Positions 1 to 10,661 of a stretch of 64,000 nucleotides of DNA are shown piece after piece. The notes below the pieces were generated by a model. That model had not been told where the DNA came from, searched no databases, and worked only from the letters and a program-made list of their open reading frames with translations. Position 1 is the stretch's first letter. Every line of letters starts with the position of its first letter. Origin of the DNA: Adiantum capillus-veneris (taxonomy: Eukaryota > Streptophyta > Polypodiopsida > Polypodiales > Pteridaceae); NCBI GenBank assembly GCA_014529385.2, contig CM043945.1, positions 4,064,312 to 4,128,311 on the forward strand, read 5' to 3'. Both the position numbers and the translations under genes were made by a program.

Positions 1-545
1 CTACGCACAGATACCAAGAGTGCGCGCTATCGGCTTCTATGTGTGGTAAGTTCCTACGAGCTTCGGTGTGAGTTTTCTTCCAACTCGTGTGTCGGAATGG
101 AGCGTGCAGCATATCTATAGAACCACAACGAGTAGAGCTACACATTAGTACCATAGGGGTCAAGTTTCGATCACCTGTATTTTTCGGCCTGTCTTCATAC
201 GCGTTTATCGCACGGAGTGGTGATAGGTTGATTTTGCAGTTCAAGTCTTTAGGGTGTTGTTCTTACCTAGTGTATAGACTTCCCCTTGAGTTTGAGATCG
301 ATTCAATGATTCTAGATCTTGTTTCGTATAGCATTCGTTCGTAGTACGGATTTCAGTCACTTGCATATTTTAGAACTTAGATTTGATTTCCTTAGTAGTG
401 ATTGTCATTAGAAGGTCGAGTAGGTGATTTGACACCCACCTAGTTGTTTCCATGCGCCTGTGGGTCAAGCTCCGTCCTCGTCTGACAAATTCTGTTGTTG
501 GTTGAGTTCTCGCTATTTAGCTTCCGCTAGCGGCGTAACCGCCTT
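1..545. other. Unassigned sequence upstream of truncated chromovirus
   Basis: I see no recognisable gene here. Short open frames exist but match no family I know. The retropepsin coding sequence of the next element starts abruptly after this stretch, so a deletion or rearrangement junction probably lies near position 545. The gag gene and 5' LTR expected upstream of that element are not seen in the window. Confidence 0.4.
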
Positions 546-550
546 AACAT

Positions 551-3500
551 ATGGTAATGGATGACATGGCTTTCAAGGGACAGCAAGCCTCCGTTACTCC
601 CTTGATTGGGAAGTTGAGGCTTCATGTCCAAAGCTATGTCGACAAAGAAGACTTCTTCATCTCTCCTCTCCAACATGAGGATGCTATCCTAGGGGCGCCA
701 TGGTTTGATCGCATGGCTGCCAACATGAAGTTCCCTGAAAGGAGAATCTACTTCACCTACAGGGGAAAGAACATATAGATGCTAGTGAGCGTGGTCGCAC
801 TATTCCACTTGTAAATTCTCTTTCTTTTCATAAGTCAATGAAGAGCTCAGTTTCTGCGTACATGATTTTTGTCAAAGAGTCTCTAAAAGATACTAATGTT
901 TCATCAAATGAAAATGGTAGGAATCAAGAAGAGTTAGACTTGTCTAATTTTCTAAAAGGATTCCAAGATGTGTTCATCGATGATATCCCTATGGACTTAC
1001 CTCCAACACGAGGGGATGATGACCATCGCATTGAGCTCCTTCCAGGAAGCTCACCGCCTAACAAACCTCCTTATCGAGTCTCACAAGCTCAACAAGAGGA
1101 GATCATGAGGCAAGTACAGGGATTGATAGACAAAGGGATGGTGAGGCCTAGTTCCTCTACCTTTTGTTCTCCAGTCCTTTTAGTGCAAAAGAAAGATGGT
1201 ACATACCGTATGTGTGTGGACTATTGAGCACTAAACCATATCACTATCAATAACAAATTTCCCGTGCCTCGGGTAGAGGATCTATTTGATAAGCTACAAG
1301 GCTCTACCTACTTCAGTAGGATTGACCTTAAGAGTGGCTATCATCAAATAAGGATAGTGGATGAGGATATCCTAAAGACCGCGTTTCGCACAACATTTGG
1401 TCTTTATGAATATCTAGTCAGGCCTTTTGGCTTGACTAATGCACCAACTACGTTCAATCGTCTCATGGAGAAATTTTTTAGACCTTATCGCAAATTCACT
1501 GGAGTGTTTTGATGATATCATCATCTACTCCAAGTCTTTGGAGGAACATAAGCAACATCTCCAAGTGATTTTTCAAGCATTGAGGGAGAACAAGCTTTTT
1601 CTCAACCAAAAGAAAAGCGAATTCTTCCTTCAAGAGATTCAATACCTAGGTCATATTATCTCTCACGATGGTATCCGTATGGATCCATCAAAGTTAGAGG
1701 TAATAAAATCATGGCCTAACCCAAAAATTCTACATGAGCTAAGAAGCTTTAATGGTATGTGCACATACTATAGACGCTTCATAGCAAAATTCTCTCAAGT
1801 AGCAGGACCACTACACGACTTAACTAAGAAGAACGTTAAGTATGTATGGACTGCTAAGGAGCAAAATGCTTTTGAAAAGCTCAAAGAGAAGCTTACTTCC
1901 CAACCAGTCCTCGTGCTTCCGGATCTCTCAAAGCCATTTGAGGTCCAATGTGATGCTTGTGGTGATTGCCTTGGAGCAGTTTTGCTTCAATAAGGGCATG
2001 CCATAGCATATGAGAGCCGAAGGCTCAATATTGATGAATGAGTCTTGGGCATTTATGAGAAAGAGCTTTTAGCTGTTTTACATGCCCTAGACACATGGAA
2101 GCACTACCTATTGGGGACTCCATTTATCCTACGAACTAACCACCAAAGTCTCAAGTATTTCATGACGCAAACCAAGCTTTACGACAAACAAATAAGATGG
2201 GCAAATTTTCTTTTGCAATTTAATTTCCATATTGCTCACATAGCTGGTAAGCACAATCAAGTGGCCGATGCACTTTCACGATGACCAAAAGTTAATGCGG
2301 TGTCTATAGCTACTCACAATGATCTATCCTTTATGATAGATGAGTATGCTACTGACCCTGACTTTAGAGACATAATGTCAGCCCTTGCTTTGGGGAAGAA
2401 AGAGGAACCATTCACCTTGCAGGATGGTTATCTTCTCCACGGAAATAGGCTATGTGTTACCCATTCCCTTCGTGAGAAAGTTATGTATGAATCCCATGCT
2501 CCTCCATATGCGGGGCATAGAGGTATTCAACCTACTCTCCGAGGAATAGAGACGTACTTCTATTGGTCTACCATGAAAGTGGACATACAAGAGAATGTTT
2601 CAAAATGTGTAGTATGCCAAAAGACCAAGTATGATAGAGGGAAGCAACCTGGATTACTCCAGCCATTGCCTATCCCAAATTCACCATGGGAGAGTATATC
2701 CATGGATTTCATCTTTGGATTACCCAAGTCTTTCCATGGGAATACAGGAATACGGACAATAGTCGACAGGTTTAGCAAGCAAGCACATTTTATTCCTGTC
2801 AAAAAGACTATTAAGGCACATCAAATGGCAACTCTCTTCATATCTCAGATTTTCAAGCACCATGGATTACCCACATCCATCGTGTCAGATAGAGATCCTA
2901 GAATGAACAGTAATTTCTGGAAAGGTCTCTTTGAAAATCTAGGAACAAGATTGAATTCTCTTCGGCCTATCACCCACAAACGGATGGCCAAAGTGAGATA
3001 GCCAATCTTACGATACTCGATCTACTCAAGACTTATGTTACCGAAGTAGATCAACGCTCACAATGGGAAAAGTATCTACCTCTTCTAGAGTATGCCTACA
3101 ATAATACTGTACATACTTCTATGGGAAAAGCACCTTTTGAGATCATTGAGGGAAGAGATAAAAGTCCCTTGCTACTCAAAGTACATGGGAAGATCTTCGC
3201 CGCCGATGAGTATAGCCGTGATCTACAAGAATCTTTTCAAAAGATTAAGGAGGCTATATCCATCTCTCAACAAAGGCAAAAAGCTGCTGCTGATAAGCAC
3301 AGAAGATCCTTAATGTTCAAAGAAAATGATTGGGTCTTACTCAAGTTTCCTAAGGCTCAATTAAGGCAAACGACGGGCAAAAATCCTACGGGCCATCAAA
3401 AGTATTATGCTAAACTAGCAAAAAGATACTATGGTCCTTTCCAAATCTTAAAGCCCATCAATGAGACGGTTTATCAACTCAAGTTGCCCAACCATTGGCT

Positions 3501-3783
3501 CATACACAATGCCTTTCATGTAAGCCTACTTCAGCCCTACAAAGGAGAGCCACCAACTGAACCAATTATTGAAGACCCTCTCGAAGTTGAACACCAAGAA
3601 GAGGTGCTACAACCCGAAGCTATCCTTCGGCATGAAGACAAGGTACTACGACATGGTAAGATTATCCGACGGTATCTTATTAAGTTCAAAAATTATCCTT
3701 TTGAAGATGCTAGATGGATGCAAGGAATACAACTTAAGGATAATATGAACCTTGTCAATGCTTACAATGCCACATTAGAGTAA
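551..3783 (+). pseudogene. Decayed Ty3/gypsy chromovirus pol (PR-RT-RH-INT-chromodomain)
   Basis: Remains of a chromovirus polyprotein. In order: the end of an aspartic protease (ILGAPWFDRM, 551-778; its catalytic D-S/T-G half is missing), reverse transcriptase ([12 protein letters not shown] near 1315; CFDDIIIYS near 1510), RNase H (CDACGDCLGAVL; YEKELLAVLHAL; 1950-2284), integrase with H-H-C-C zinc site and core (SMDFIFGLP; SDRDPRMNS; DGQSE near 2990) and a C-terminal chromodomain (YLIKFKNYPFEDARWM near 3700). The frame is broken by in-frame stops at 1225 and 2282 (both TGA where CGA is expected), by TAA at 1991, and by frameshifts near 1505 and 2965. A third RNase H acidic residue is changed (TNHQSL for the usual TDHQSL). 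It cannot make a functional polyprotein. Gag and the 5' LTR are absent. Chromodomain integrases are known to target heterochromatin. Confidence 0.93.
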
Positions 3784-4128
3784 GAAAATGTACAAATTTC
3801 TTTTAAATGACTCATCTTTTTGTCTTATAAGACTAGTCCTCTTTTTAATTGTGCACAAATTTAACTAGTATGCATGCTTAGAATCATGTTTGTAATGACG
3901 ACGTCTCTCAAAAACCAAGTAGAATTTGTCACTCTACTTTGGGAGAATGCAATGGACTAAAGAGCAGACATGCTTGCGGCAGCTATGTCTCCCAAGCACC
4001 AAATGGATTAGTCATCCATCTTGGAAAGATGTCGTAGGGTAAAAAGGGATCCTCTACCCGCTAAGTAAAATTGACTAATGACTAAGGCTTTACCTCTTCT
4101 ACCTCATAGTCGAGGACGACTATGCTTT

Positions 4129-4140
4129 CAAGAGAGAGGT
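4129..4140 (+). other. Polypurine tract of chromovirus
   Basis: A purine run (AAGAGAGAGG) lies 345 bases after the pol stop and directly before a TGTCATAAAA sequence that looks like an LTR start. This is the expected position for the plus-strand primer. Confidence 0.55.
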
Positions 4141-4142
4141 AA

Positions 4143-5560
4143 TGTCATAAAATCTAATATCTAATATCTAACCAACCCAAATAATTTTCTCATATTAAAT
4201 TGATCACTTAATGTGGGAGAATAAACAGGAACAAGTGTTAAGATATAGACATGTGCTTATAGATCTATCTCAACACGGGGCCAATGGTAAAGGGGCCCAA
4301 ATGAGAGATGGTCTATCATAGAGCAAAGCTAACCAATGGAGCATAAGACATTAGGGTTAGATTCATTGAAGACCTCCAATAATGTGTGTAGAAGTCCTTT
4401 GACCTTAGGTAAGCTAGGGCTGAGCTTGAGGCGCGGGAACCCAACCCAGCTCGAGATGCTTGTCCTGCTTGTCATGCTTGATGACTAAGGTGCTTGAGGT
4501 GCTTGAGATGCTTGAGGTGCTTAATGATTGAGATTCTTGAGGTGCTTCACATGCTTGAGATGCTAGGGTTGCACTTGAGGTGAGAACCCAGTCCAAGCTT
4601 AAAGTGCTTAAGAGCCAAGCTTGTGGTGGGAACTGGGCCTATGCATGAGGGCCTTGAGGTGTCAAAAAGTCAAAGATTCAATCCCTACAAGGAGGGGGCG
4701 AGCCCTACATGAGGGGGGATGAGAGAGAACACCCACACACTCACACAAGGCATGCATGGTACAAAGAAAGCAAAAGGGACACTTGTCAAGTTCCTCCTCA
4801 TGTTGCCCTCATGGTGTGCCTGAAGCCTATTGGTTGGAAAATTAGGAGATTTAATTAATTGATTTAGCATTTATCTAGCCCTCTCTCTCCAAGGGGAAAG
4901 GGGGACACTTGTCTCAAGGCTACCCTTGCTGCTTGTAATGCCTCTTGCTTATGATTGGCTAGGCCTCGAGGGGTCCAATGAGCTTCAAGCATGAGCGACA
5001 AGGGGGGGTCGACCCAAGCAAGCTAGGGGGTTGCTTAGGGGGTATACTCACCCACACACACTCACAAACACTCTCATTGTGTGCTATGCAAAGTGCAAGA
5101 GCTCCCTCTGCTTCACCAAGAAAGTAGAGGTTGAGAGCCTACACCAACACTCTTGGCTAGGGAGTGCAAATCCAACCAAGAGCCATGCTTCAATGCTTAA
5201 GCTTTACATATCCTATTCTTCATTACTATGCTATTATGTATGCTAGCAACAAGAGTTTTATGATAAGTGAGGAACTAATTCTTTCTCCTATGAAATGTTT
5301 CTTCTTCCTCTTCCCTACCCGCATTCCCTGCTAGCTCTCTCCACCTTCGAAGGTGTTTGAGGTCTTGGGACTGAGGCTTGGGATAGTTAAAGCTTTCTTC
5401 AAGTTTATGTTATGCTTGTGATGCATGAAGCTTTCCATCTTCATTGCATTACCTAGGTCACAAGGAACACAAAGATTGTATTCTAACAAGTCTCTCTTAA
5501 TGGGAGAAATCATAATACAAATGCCTATTGGAGGGGGGACCGGCTCCACATAATCCGGTC
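4143..5560 (+). repeat. Presumed 3' LTR of the chromovirus
   Basis: The sequence starts with TGTCATAAAATC right after the polypurine tract and holds no coding frame of note. The 5' partner lies outside the window, so the right boundary is not measured. 5560 is only where homology to the next relic seems to begin. It includes a short tandem repeat at 4451-4565. Confidence 0.4.
4451..4565. repeat. Imperfect tandem GATGCTTGAGGTGCTT repeats
   Basis: About seven degenerate units of the type GAGGTGCTTGAGATGCTT follow one another. They probably belong to the presumed LTR. Confidence 0.6.
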
Positions 5561-5564
5561 CTCA

Positions 5565-6813
5565 ATTGTTGTCATGTTCTCTAAATTCTCTCTCTTGCAA
5601 AAGTATTGTTCCTGCCAAGTTAACTAATTGCTATGATTATGTTGCTATCTTCAACTATGTTCACCCGCTATGCTCACAAAGTCATTTCTCAAAAGTACTC
5701 TCATTAATTTCCGCTACTCTCAAGTTAAATAGGCCAATTCCATTACAATACATACTCATATAAGAATGTGGCAGTGGTTCTCGCATCATTCTTTTGAGTT
5801 GCTTTAGCATCGGCTCACTTGGTCAAATAGTCCATAGCTACAATGATATATTGAGCTTGAGTTCTATAAGCAAATGGCTGTATCAGTCCAACAAAATTTG
5901 TACCCCACTTTGGGAAGCTCTAGCACCCATCATTGGTCTTAAGGGCATGCTATCTACACGTGTTGGCATTTTTACTCGTTGACAAGCATCACACCTTCAA
6001 CCATATTGTTTGGCATTTGCAAAAAGTGTTGGACACCATATGCCTGCCATCAAAATTGCTCTTGGGGTGGTCTCACTAGAAAGTGACCTCTAATTAATCC
6101 AACATGTGCTTGTTCTATAATCGGAATATACTCATCTTCATTTGCACAAAGACGCAAATGTTGATCTTTACCTCTCCAATACAATTGGTTCCCAATAAGA
6201 GCATAGTCTCTTGCTTCAGTTTCAATTTCTCTTTGACGGGGTTTACTCATATCCTAGGAAATGTTCAGCTTGATGAGTAAGTAACTAGATAGTTACTCCA
6301 CTTAGGAACAAGTGACATTTTTGAAACAATTTTACATGAGGTATGGGTGTTTGTTTTTGACATTGAGGACAATCCTTTACAAAAGATTGAACACCACTCC
6401 TCATAGTCGGCCAAAATACTCCAAGTCTCAAGATTCTCTGTATAGTTTGGTCTTCCACAAAGTGAAGTCCTACTATGGTAATATGTGCTTGACTTAGGTA
6501 CTAGTTTTTCTCCTCATGATTAATGCATAAGAGCAATATTCCATCTCGATTTCTTTTGTATAGACTACCAGCTAGTAATTGATACATAGCCAATTGCTAG
6601 ATTAATCTGATTGTAATAGAAAGTGATCTTTGTGAATCCACTTGAGCTATTGTCATCAATGATTCCATGTTTTCCGACCTTAGAGGTATCATTTCCACGG
6701 AGAACAAATAGGCATCTGGTAGATCATCGTCAACCCCGTTAGGTGTTTCTCCTGAAATAATCCTTGACAAATGATCTACTCTTTGATGTATAGTGCCATT
6801 TTTTACAACCACA
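5565..6813 (-). pseudogene. Relic of Athila-like gypsy pol (RNase H end to integrase)
   Basis: Read on the minus strand, this matches the pol of the 13.6-kb element at 7945-21517: the end of RNase H (DHLSRI, then GETPNGVDDDLPDAYLF, near 6720-6790), the integrase zinc region (CANEDEYIPIIEQAH, near 6100-6200) and the start of the integrase core (5780-5990). Many stops and frameshifts make it an old copy. Homology ends exactly where the CACTA-1 terminus begins at 6814, so CACTA-1 inserted into this relic. The left limit is soft, because similarity fades below about 5650. Confidence 0.8.
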
Positions 6814-7019
6814 CACTACAAGAGGTACTTAATAGTAGCGATGCTCGTATTGCGATGCTCAAATGTGAAAAAACACGGCGTCGCTATGAGCGTTGCTAAG
6901 TTACTTGTAACTTAGCAAGTAACTTAGCGACGCTCACAGCGACAGCTATAGCGACGCCGTCAGGGCTAAAAAAAATAACCGAGAGCGTCCGAAAACTCAG
7001 ATCTTAGATCTGAGTTTTC
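6814..7019. repeat. CACTA-1 terminus, subterminal repeats and hairpins
   Basis: Starts CACTACAAGAGG. Several copies of the motif GCGAYGCTC/GCGACGCT lie in both orientations between 6840 and 6955, like the subterminal transposase-binding repeats of known CACTA elements. A 10-bp inverted repeat with a 2-base loop lies at 6895-6916 (arm GCTAAGTTAC). A perfect 14-bp inverted repeat with a single central base lies at 6991-7019 (arm GAAAACTCAGATCT). Confidence 0.85.
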
Positions 7020-7044
7020 AGCGTGCGCTCAAGCAAGCAAGGTA

Positions 7045-7082
7045 ACACCGCTCTCCCTCTCTCTCTCTCTCTCTCTCTTTCT

Positions 7083-7171
<89 letters not shown>

Positions 7172-7283
7172 AGAGGAAGGAAAGCCAGGTATGCTCCTTC
7201 CCTCTCCTCACTCTCATGTTCCCTTCCCCTCTTTCTCTCTAGTACCTCTCTCTCTCTTTCTCACACACACACACATTGTGTTT

Positions 7284-7367
<84 letters not shown>

Positions 7368-7506
7368 ACAAGCATAAACAAAAAACGCACACACACATGC
7401 ATAAACAAATAATGCACACACACATTGAGAGAGGAAAAGAGAGAGAGAGAGAGCATGCATAAACCAAAACGCACACACACATGCATAAACAAAGAATGCA
7501 CACACA

Positions 7507-7563
<57 letters not shown>

Positions 7564-7600
7564 AGAAGAAGAAGAAGAAGAAGAAGAAGAAGAAGAAGAG
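7045..7600. repeat. CACTA-1 microsatellite block
   Basis: Alternating (CT)n, (CA)n (7086-7167), (AG)n (7285-7366), short CA-rich units of the type ACGCACACACACATGCATAAACAAA, (GA)n (7511-7560) and (AAG)n (7561-7599). The same order recurs next to the CACTA-2 end at 26060-26520, so the block belongs to the transposon. The open frames here are low-complexity artefacts. Confidence 0.85.
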
Positions 7601-7603
7601 AGT

Positions 7604-7944
7604 CTTAACATCGTAGGAAACTATCCCAAGAGACCTTAAAGATCTAGTCGATAGGAGTTGAACTCAAGACCTTAAAGATCTAGTCGATAGGAGTTTAACT
7701 CAAGACCTGTTATTCATGAGGGAAATGGCATAACCAATCTATCACACTTCGGTGATACAAAAGTTATACCATTTTTCTCCTTTTTTTATTGGCGTGCACA
7801 CACACCCACCCACACACACACCCGAGAAGAATAGAGTTTACTTTAACGTTGTAGGAAACTAATTAAGAGACCTAAAGATCTAGCCGACGAGGAGTTGAAC
7901 TCAAAACCTGTTATTCAAGAGGGAAATGGCATAACCAATCTACC
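7604..7944 (-). repeat. tRNA-like (SINE-like) repeats in CACTA-1
   Basis: Two units share the sequence GATCTAGNCGAYNAGGAGTTGAACTCAAGACCTGTTATTC. Read on the minus strand, each has a sequence close to a Pol III A box (TGGTAGATTGGTTATGCC) and, about 35 bases on, a B-box-like GAGTTCAACTCC. Similar units lie at 21518-21560, 21835-21905 and 26560-26680. They may derive from a tRNA or a SINE, but the rest of the tRNA fold is poor. Confidence 0.4.
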
Positions 7945-8187
7945 TGTCACGGCTAGGGACTTGCTACGCGCCGTGTGCAAGCCACAAAGGCTCCTAGCAC
8001 ACAGTCATACAACAGACAAGCTCACAAGGAAGAATGGTGTGTCACTCACCTTCCTGCGTAGTTGCGAATGAAGGATTCCCGCGCCGCAAAGAAGAGGGAG
8101 ACGCCGCTACGCCGCGCTCAACCGCCTCGCCGCCGTCATGCCGCCGCAACGCTCGATCACACACACACTCTCACACTCTCTCACACA

Positions 8188-8280
<93 letters not shown>

Positions 8281-8575
8281 GGAGATGGTGAAGGAGAAGG
8301 TGGAGATGGAGCAAGAGCGGCTTCTATTGCACAATGAGAGAATGAGTAAAAATTAGGTTTAGTGGCTTTTATATGAGCTCACCCCATTCACACTTGGGCG
8401 CCCATACTTAGCCAACTAACTCCTTGAATATTCCAGTTAGAGTGCGCCTGTCATCGGCGATCACCCTTACCCTGTTCCTATTGGTCCGACAAGCCCGGTA
8501 CCTGACTCTGAACAATCTCTGAACAATACAACGTTTATAGATCATAGGGTGTCCGTGTGCCGTGAGGGGTTAACA
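7945..8575 (-). repeat. 3' LTR of 13.6-kb gypsy element
   Basis: Runs from TGTCACGGCTAGG to GGGTTAACA. It contains a (CA)n tract at about 8189-8279, much longer than the same tract in the 5' LTR (about 21209-21233), and a doubled CTGAACAAT unit near 8508-8526. Confidence 0.92.
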
Positions 8576-8592
8576 TGCCCCCCTTCCTGATG
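8576..8592 (-). other. Polypurine tract next to 3' LTR
   Basis: On the minus strand the sequence CATCAGGAAGGGGGGCA ends against the LTR start TGTTAACC. This is the plus-strand primer site. Two near copies of the AGGAAGGGGGG core lie upstream in the element, at 10592-10607 and 10903-10920. Confidence 0.8.
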
Positions 8593-9630
8593 TAGATTCC
8601 GTCCTCGGAAGCTATCTAGTTGAAGCTCGTTCGTCGAGATGGGAGAGCAGTCGACATGGATGTGCGTAGCCTTCTTCAATCACTACAAAATCAAACAACA
8701 GTGCCACAGTAATTGCATTCTCATATACAATTAAAAATCATATGCAATTTTAGACAGACAAATTGATTGGTAACAGAATTTTAGACAATTTGTCAGCAAT
8801 AAACATTAAATTGCAATATAATCAAATGCATAAACAGATGTAAAGGTAAAAAATTAAACAAGTCCGGGGTCGCTAATTTAACGGTCAAAAGGCACTAGAG
8901 CTCGACTATTAATACCATGGGTAACTTCTCAATTTTTTCTGGTCAATTAAGTTGTTTAATCGCGAGAGCCAAGTATTTGATGTTCGAGGGCTGACTAGAG
9001 GCTATACCTAGAAGACCTTGTAGTTAAGCTACGATAAAAGGAATTTCTCATGAAATCATCGCCCGACTGAGTACCTTTTCTTTGACCCCCCAAAGTCTTT
9101 TCACATTGATTCAATTTTGATGTGTGTGCTTATTTTGTATGCCTTGGATTTTTTGCTTTTCAAGGAAAAGCGCCCACACTGGGAACCTCTAGGGCTCTAG
9201 TACCATAGGCGATACGTGTGAGTGAAGTATCAATTTAAGCAGGGATTTCTCTTCCAGCTTAAAATTTTACATTGTGGCGCTTTGATTTTTTGTTTGTTCA
9301 TTTTCAGCATTTTAATTTTGTAACTTTGGGGGGTCATATAACACTGTTACCCTCCCCAGGCTCATCACATTAGTAAACTCCCTTTATAATACTTAAGCTA
9401 AAGGTCAATAGGGTTAAGCCCACTAGAAAGCCCTAGTACATTTCACAAAATGTTGCTTAAATCGGATTAAGAACCTAAGTAACCATTGCATATTAAGAAG
9501 GCATTCTCCATGGTATTAAGAGAAGATTTCTAATACCTAGCTTGGTCAAACTAGCTTAGTCGGACTGCTTGATTTTTAAACCTAGACAAGTGATTATGAC
9601 AAAACATTACATTGAATTAAATGTTTGATA
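8593..9630. other. Non-coding 3' region of 13.6-kb element
   Basis: About 1 kb of AT-rich sequence between the last small reading frame and the polypurine tract. I see no gene or clear regulatory motif in it. Confidence 0.6.
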
Positions 9631-9930
9631 CTAAGCAAATGCGCTGAATATTATGCTACCAATCACAATCAAAGCAGACAAACATGGATGCAAAAAGATA
9701 AGGGCAATGTTAATGGACATAAAACACCTTTGTGTTGATGGTCGCGCTTGATTTGAAGTGTGAACGAGAGAAAGGTTCCATGAAGGTCCAAATCCTATCA
9801 ATAGCAACACGCTCCTGTACACACTAGGAAACAAAAGGAATACCTCCAAGAGGCACATTAGTGGGAAAAGGTACCAACACTTATTGAACACAACAAAAAA
9901 CATAAGGAACCCTAACCTAATTATTTGCAC
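9631..9930 (-). other. Hydrophobic open frame in 3' part of element
   Basis: A 99-residue open frame with two strongly hydrophobic stretches (residues about 5-45 and 77-98), directly downstream of the acidic frame at 9944-10366. Athila-group elements often carry a poorly conserved membrane-protein-like frame after integrase. Position and hydrophobicity fit that loosely, but no family motif is visible and AT-rich DNA often yields such frames by chance. The function is unknown and it may not be a gene. Confidence 0.2.
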
Positions 9931-9943
9931 TCCCCCTAAAGAG

Positions 9944-10366
9944 TCAAGGGAATAGGATATTGTAGAGGATGGGAGGAAACCCTAAGGCTAAATCCCTATC
10001 CTCGTCGTCGAGATAAACAAAGTCATCATCCATGAGACCATATGTGCCATCCGTGTAGTCATGTAAATTTTCTTCTTCATCATAGGTGCCCATGTTTACT
10101 AAGAAGGTCACTAGACGCCTATAGTCATCTTGGTCAAAAGGGTAGGCTTGTGCAATGGGAGAAATGCTCTCTACTAAGTATGGATCAGACGTGGTCAAGA
10201 GACGCATCAACCATTCTAACTCCTCAAAATTCCTCTCACATGCTAGCGTACCTATCAAATCCCATTCACATGCAAGCACTGGAAAGACCATGTGAAATAT
10301 TTGTGAAAAGTAACGAGGGTACCTCTCACCCAAGGCAGGAGTGGATGACTCTAGCGTACTAGCCAT
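9944..10366 (-). CDS. Unknown acidic 140-residue protein of retrotransposon
   Basis: An intact frame downstream of integrase and of the second protease in the 13.6-kb element. The first ATG is at 10366; the frame is open for 12 more codons upstream without an ATG. The protein starts MASTLESSTPALGERYPRY, has a helical-looking middle (FEELEWLMRLLTTSDPYL, YRRLVTFLVNMGTY) and a strongly acidic stretch (YDEEENLHDYTDGTYGLMDDD, then YLDDEDRDLAL) before a hydrophobic end. No signal peptide, zinc site or known motif is visible. It is longer and less repetitive than most chance frames around it, and it is open in an element whose main polyprotein is broken many times, which makes it worth testing. I do not recognise a family. 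Confidence 0.45.
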   Translation of the reverse strand: MASTLESSTPALGERYPRYFSQIFHMVFPVLACEWDLIGTLACERNFEELEWLMRLLTTSDPYLVESISPIAQAYPFDQDDYRRLVTFLVNMGTYDEEENLHDYTDGTYGLMDDDFVYLDDEDRDLALGFPPILYNILFP

Positions 10367-10439
10367 ATCTGTACACGCAAATAGATGATGGTTAGAGTGC
10401 AAATATTACAAGGGTCGTGTTCTTGTGCATAATTTGTTT

Positions 10440-10661
10440 TTATGATTTGTGTGATGGCTCTTGCTCTTTTACTTTTTTATCTTGTTTTTGTGAGTATAAG
10501 GCTTTATATATACATTCCCTAAGATCGGAGATTAAGAGGTCAGGGAGAAAGGTTGAGAGGGAAGCAAGTGAATGATGGATGTCCACAAACACTCCCCCCT
10601 TCCTTGGGTAGATCATACCGTTTGAAATGAGCTTGTCACCCTTTGAAACCAATTGTTCCAA
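10440..10661 (-). other. 73-codon open frame overlapping the end of the second protease frame
   Basis: This frame overlaps the last 49 bases of the retropepsin-like frame (10613-11830) in another register and runs through the purine tract at 10592-10607. The product would be basic at its end (QKQDKKVKEQEPSHKS). It may be the frameshifted tail of the second protease protein or simply chance. The start at 10661 is ATG, inside the upstream gene. Confidence 0.25.
10592..10607 (-). repeat. Internal polypurine-tract-like copy
   Basis: Minus-strand CCAAGGAAGGGGGGAG, sharing the AGGAAGGGGGG core with the terminal polypurine tract at 8576-8592. Confidence 0.6.

Noticed and set aside
87-344. 85-codon frame at the left edge as gag or a host gene
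   Set aside because: No motif, no continuation, and composition like the surrounding non-coding DNA.
7029-8356. Several open frames in microsatellites encoding poly-TH, poly-CV and poly-LS peptides
   Set aside because: They are translations of (CA)n and (AG)n repeats on both strands and have no independent support.
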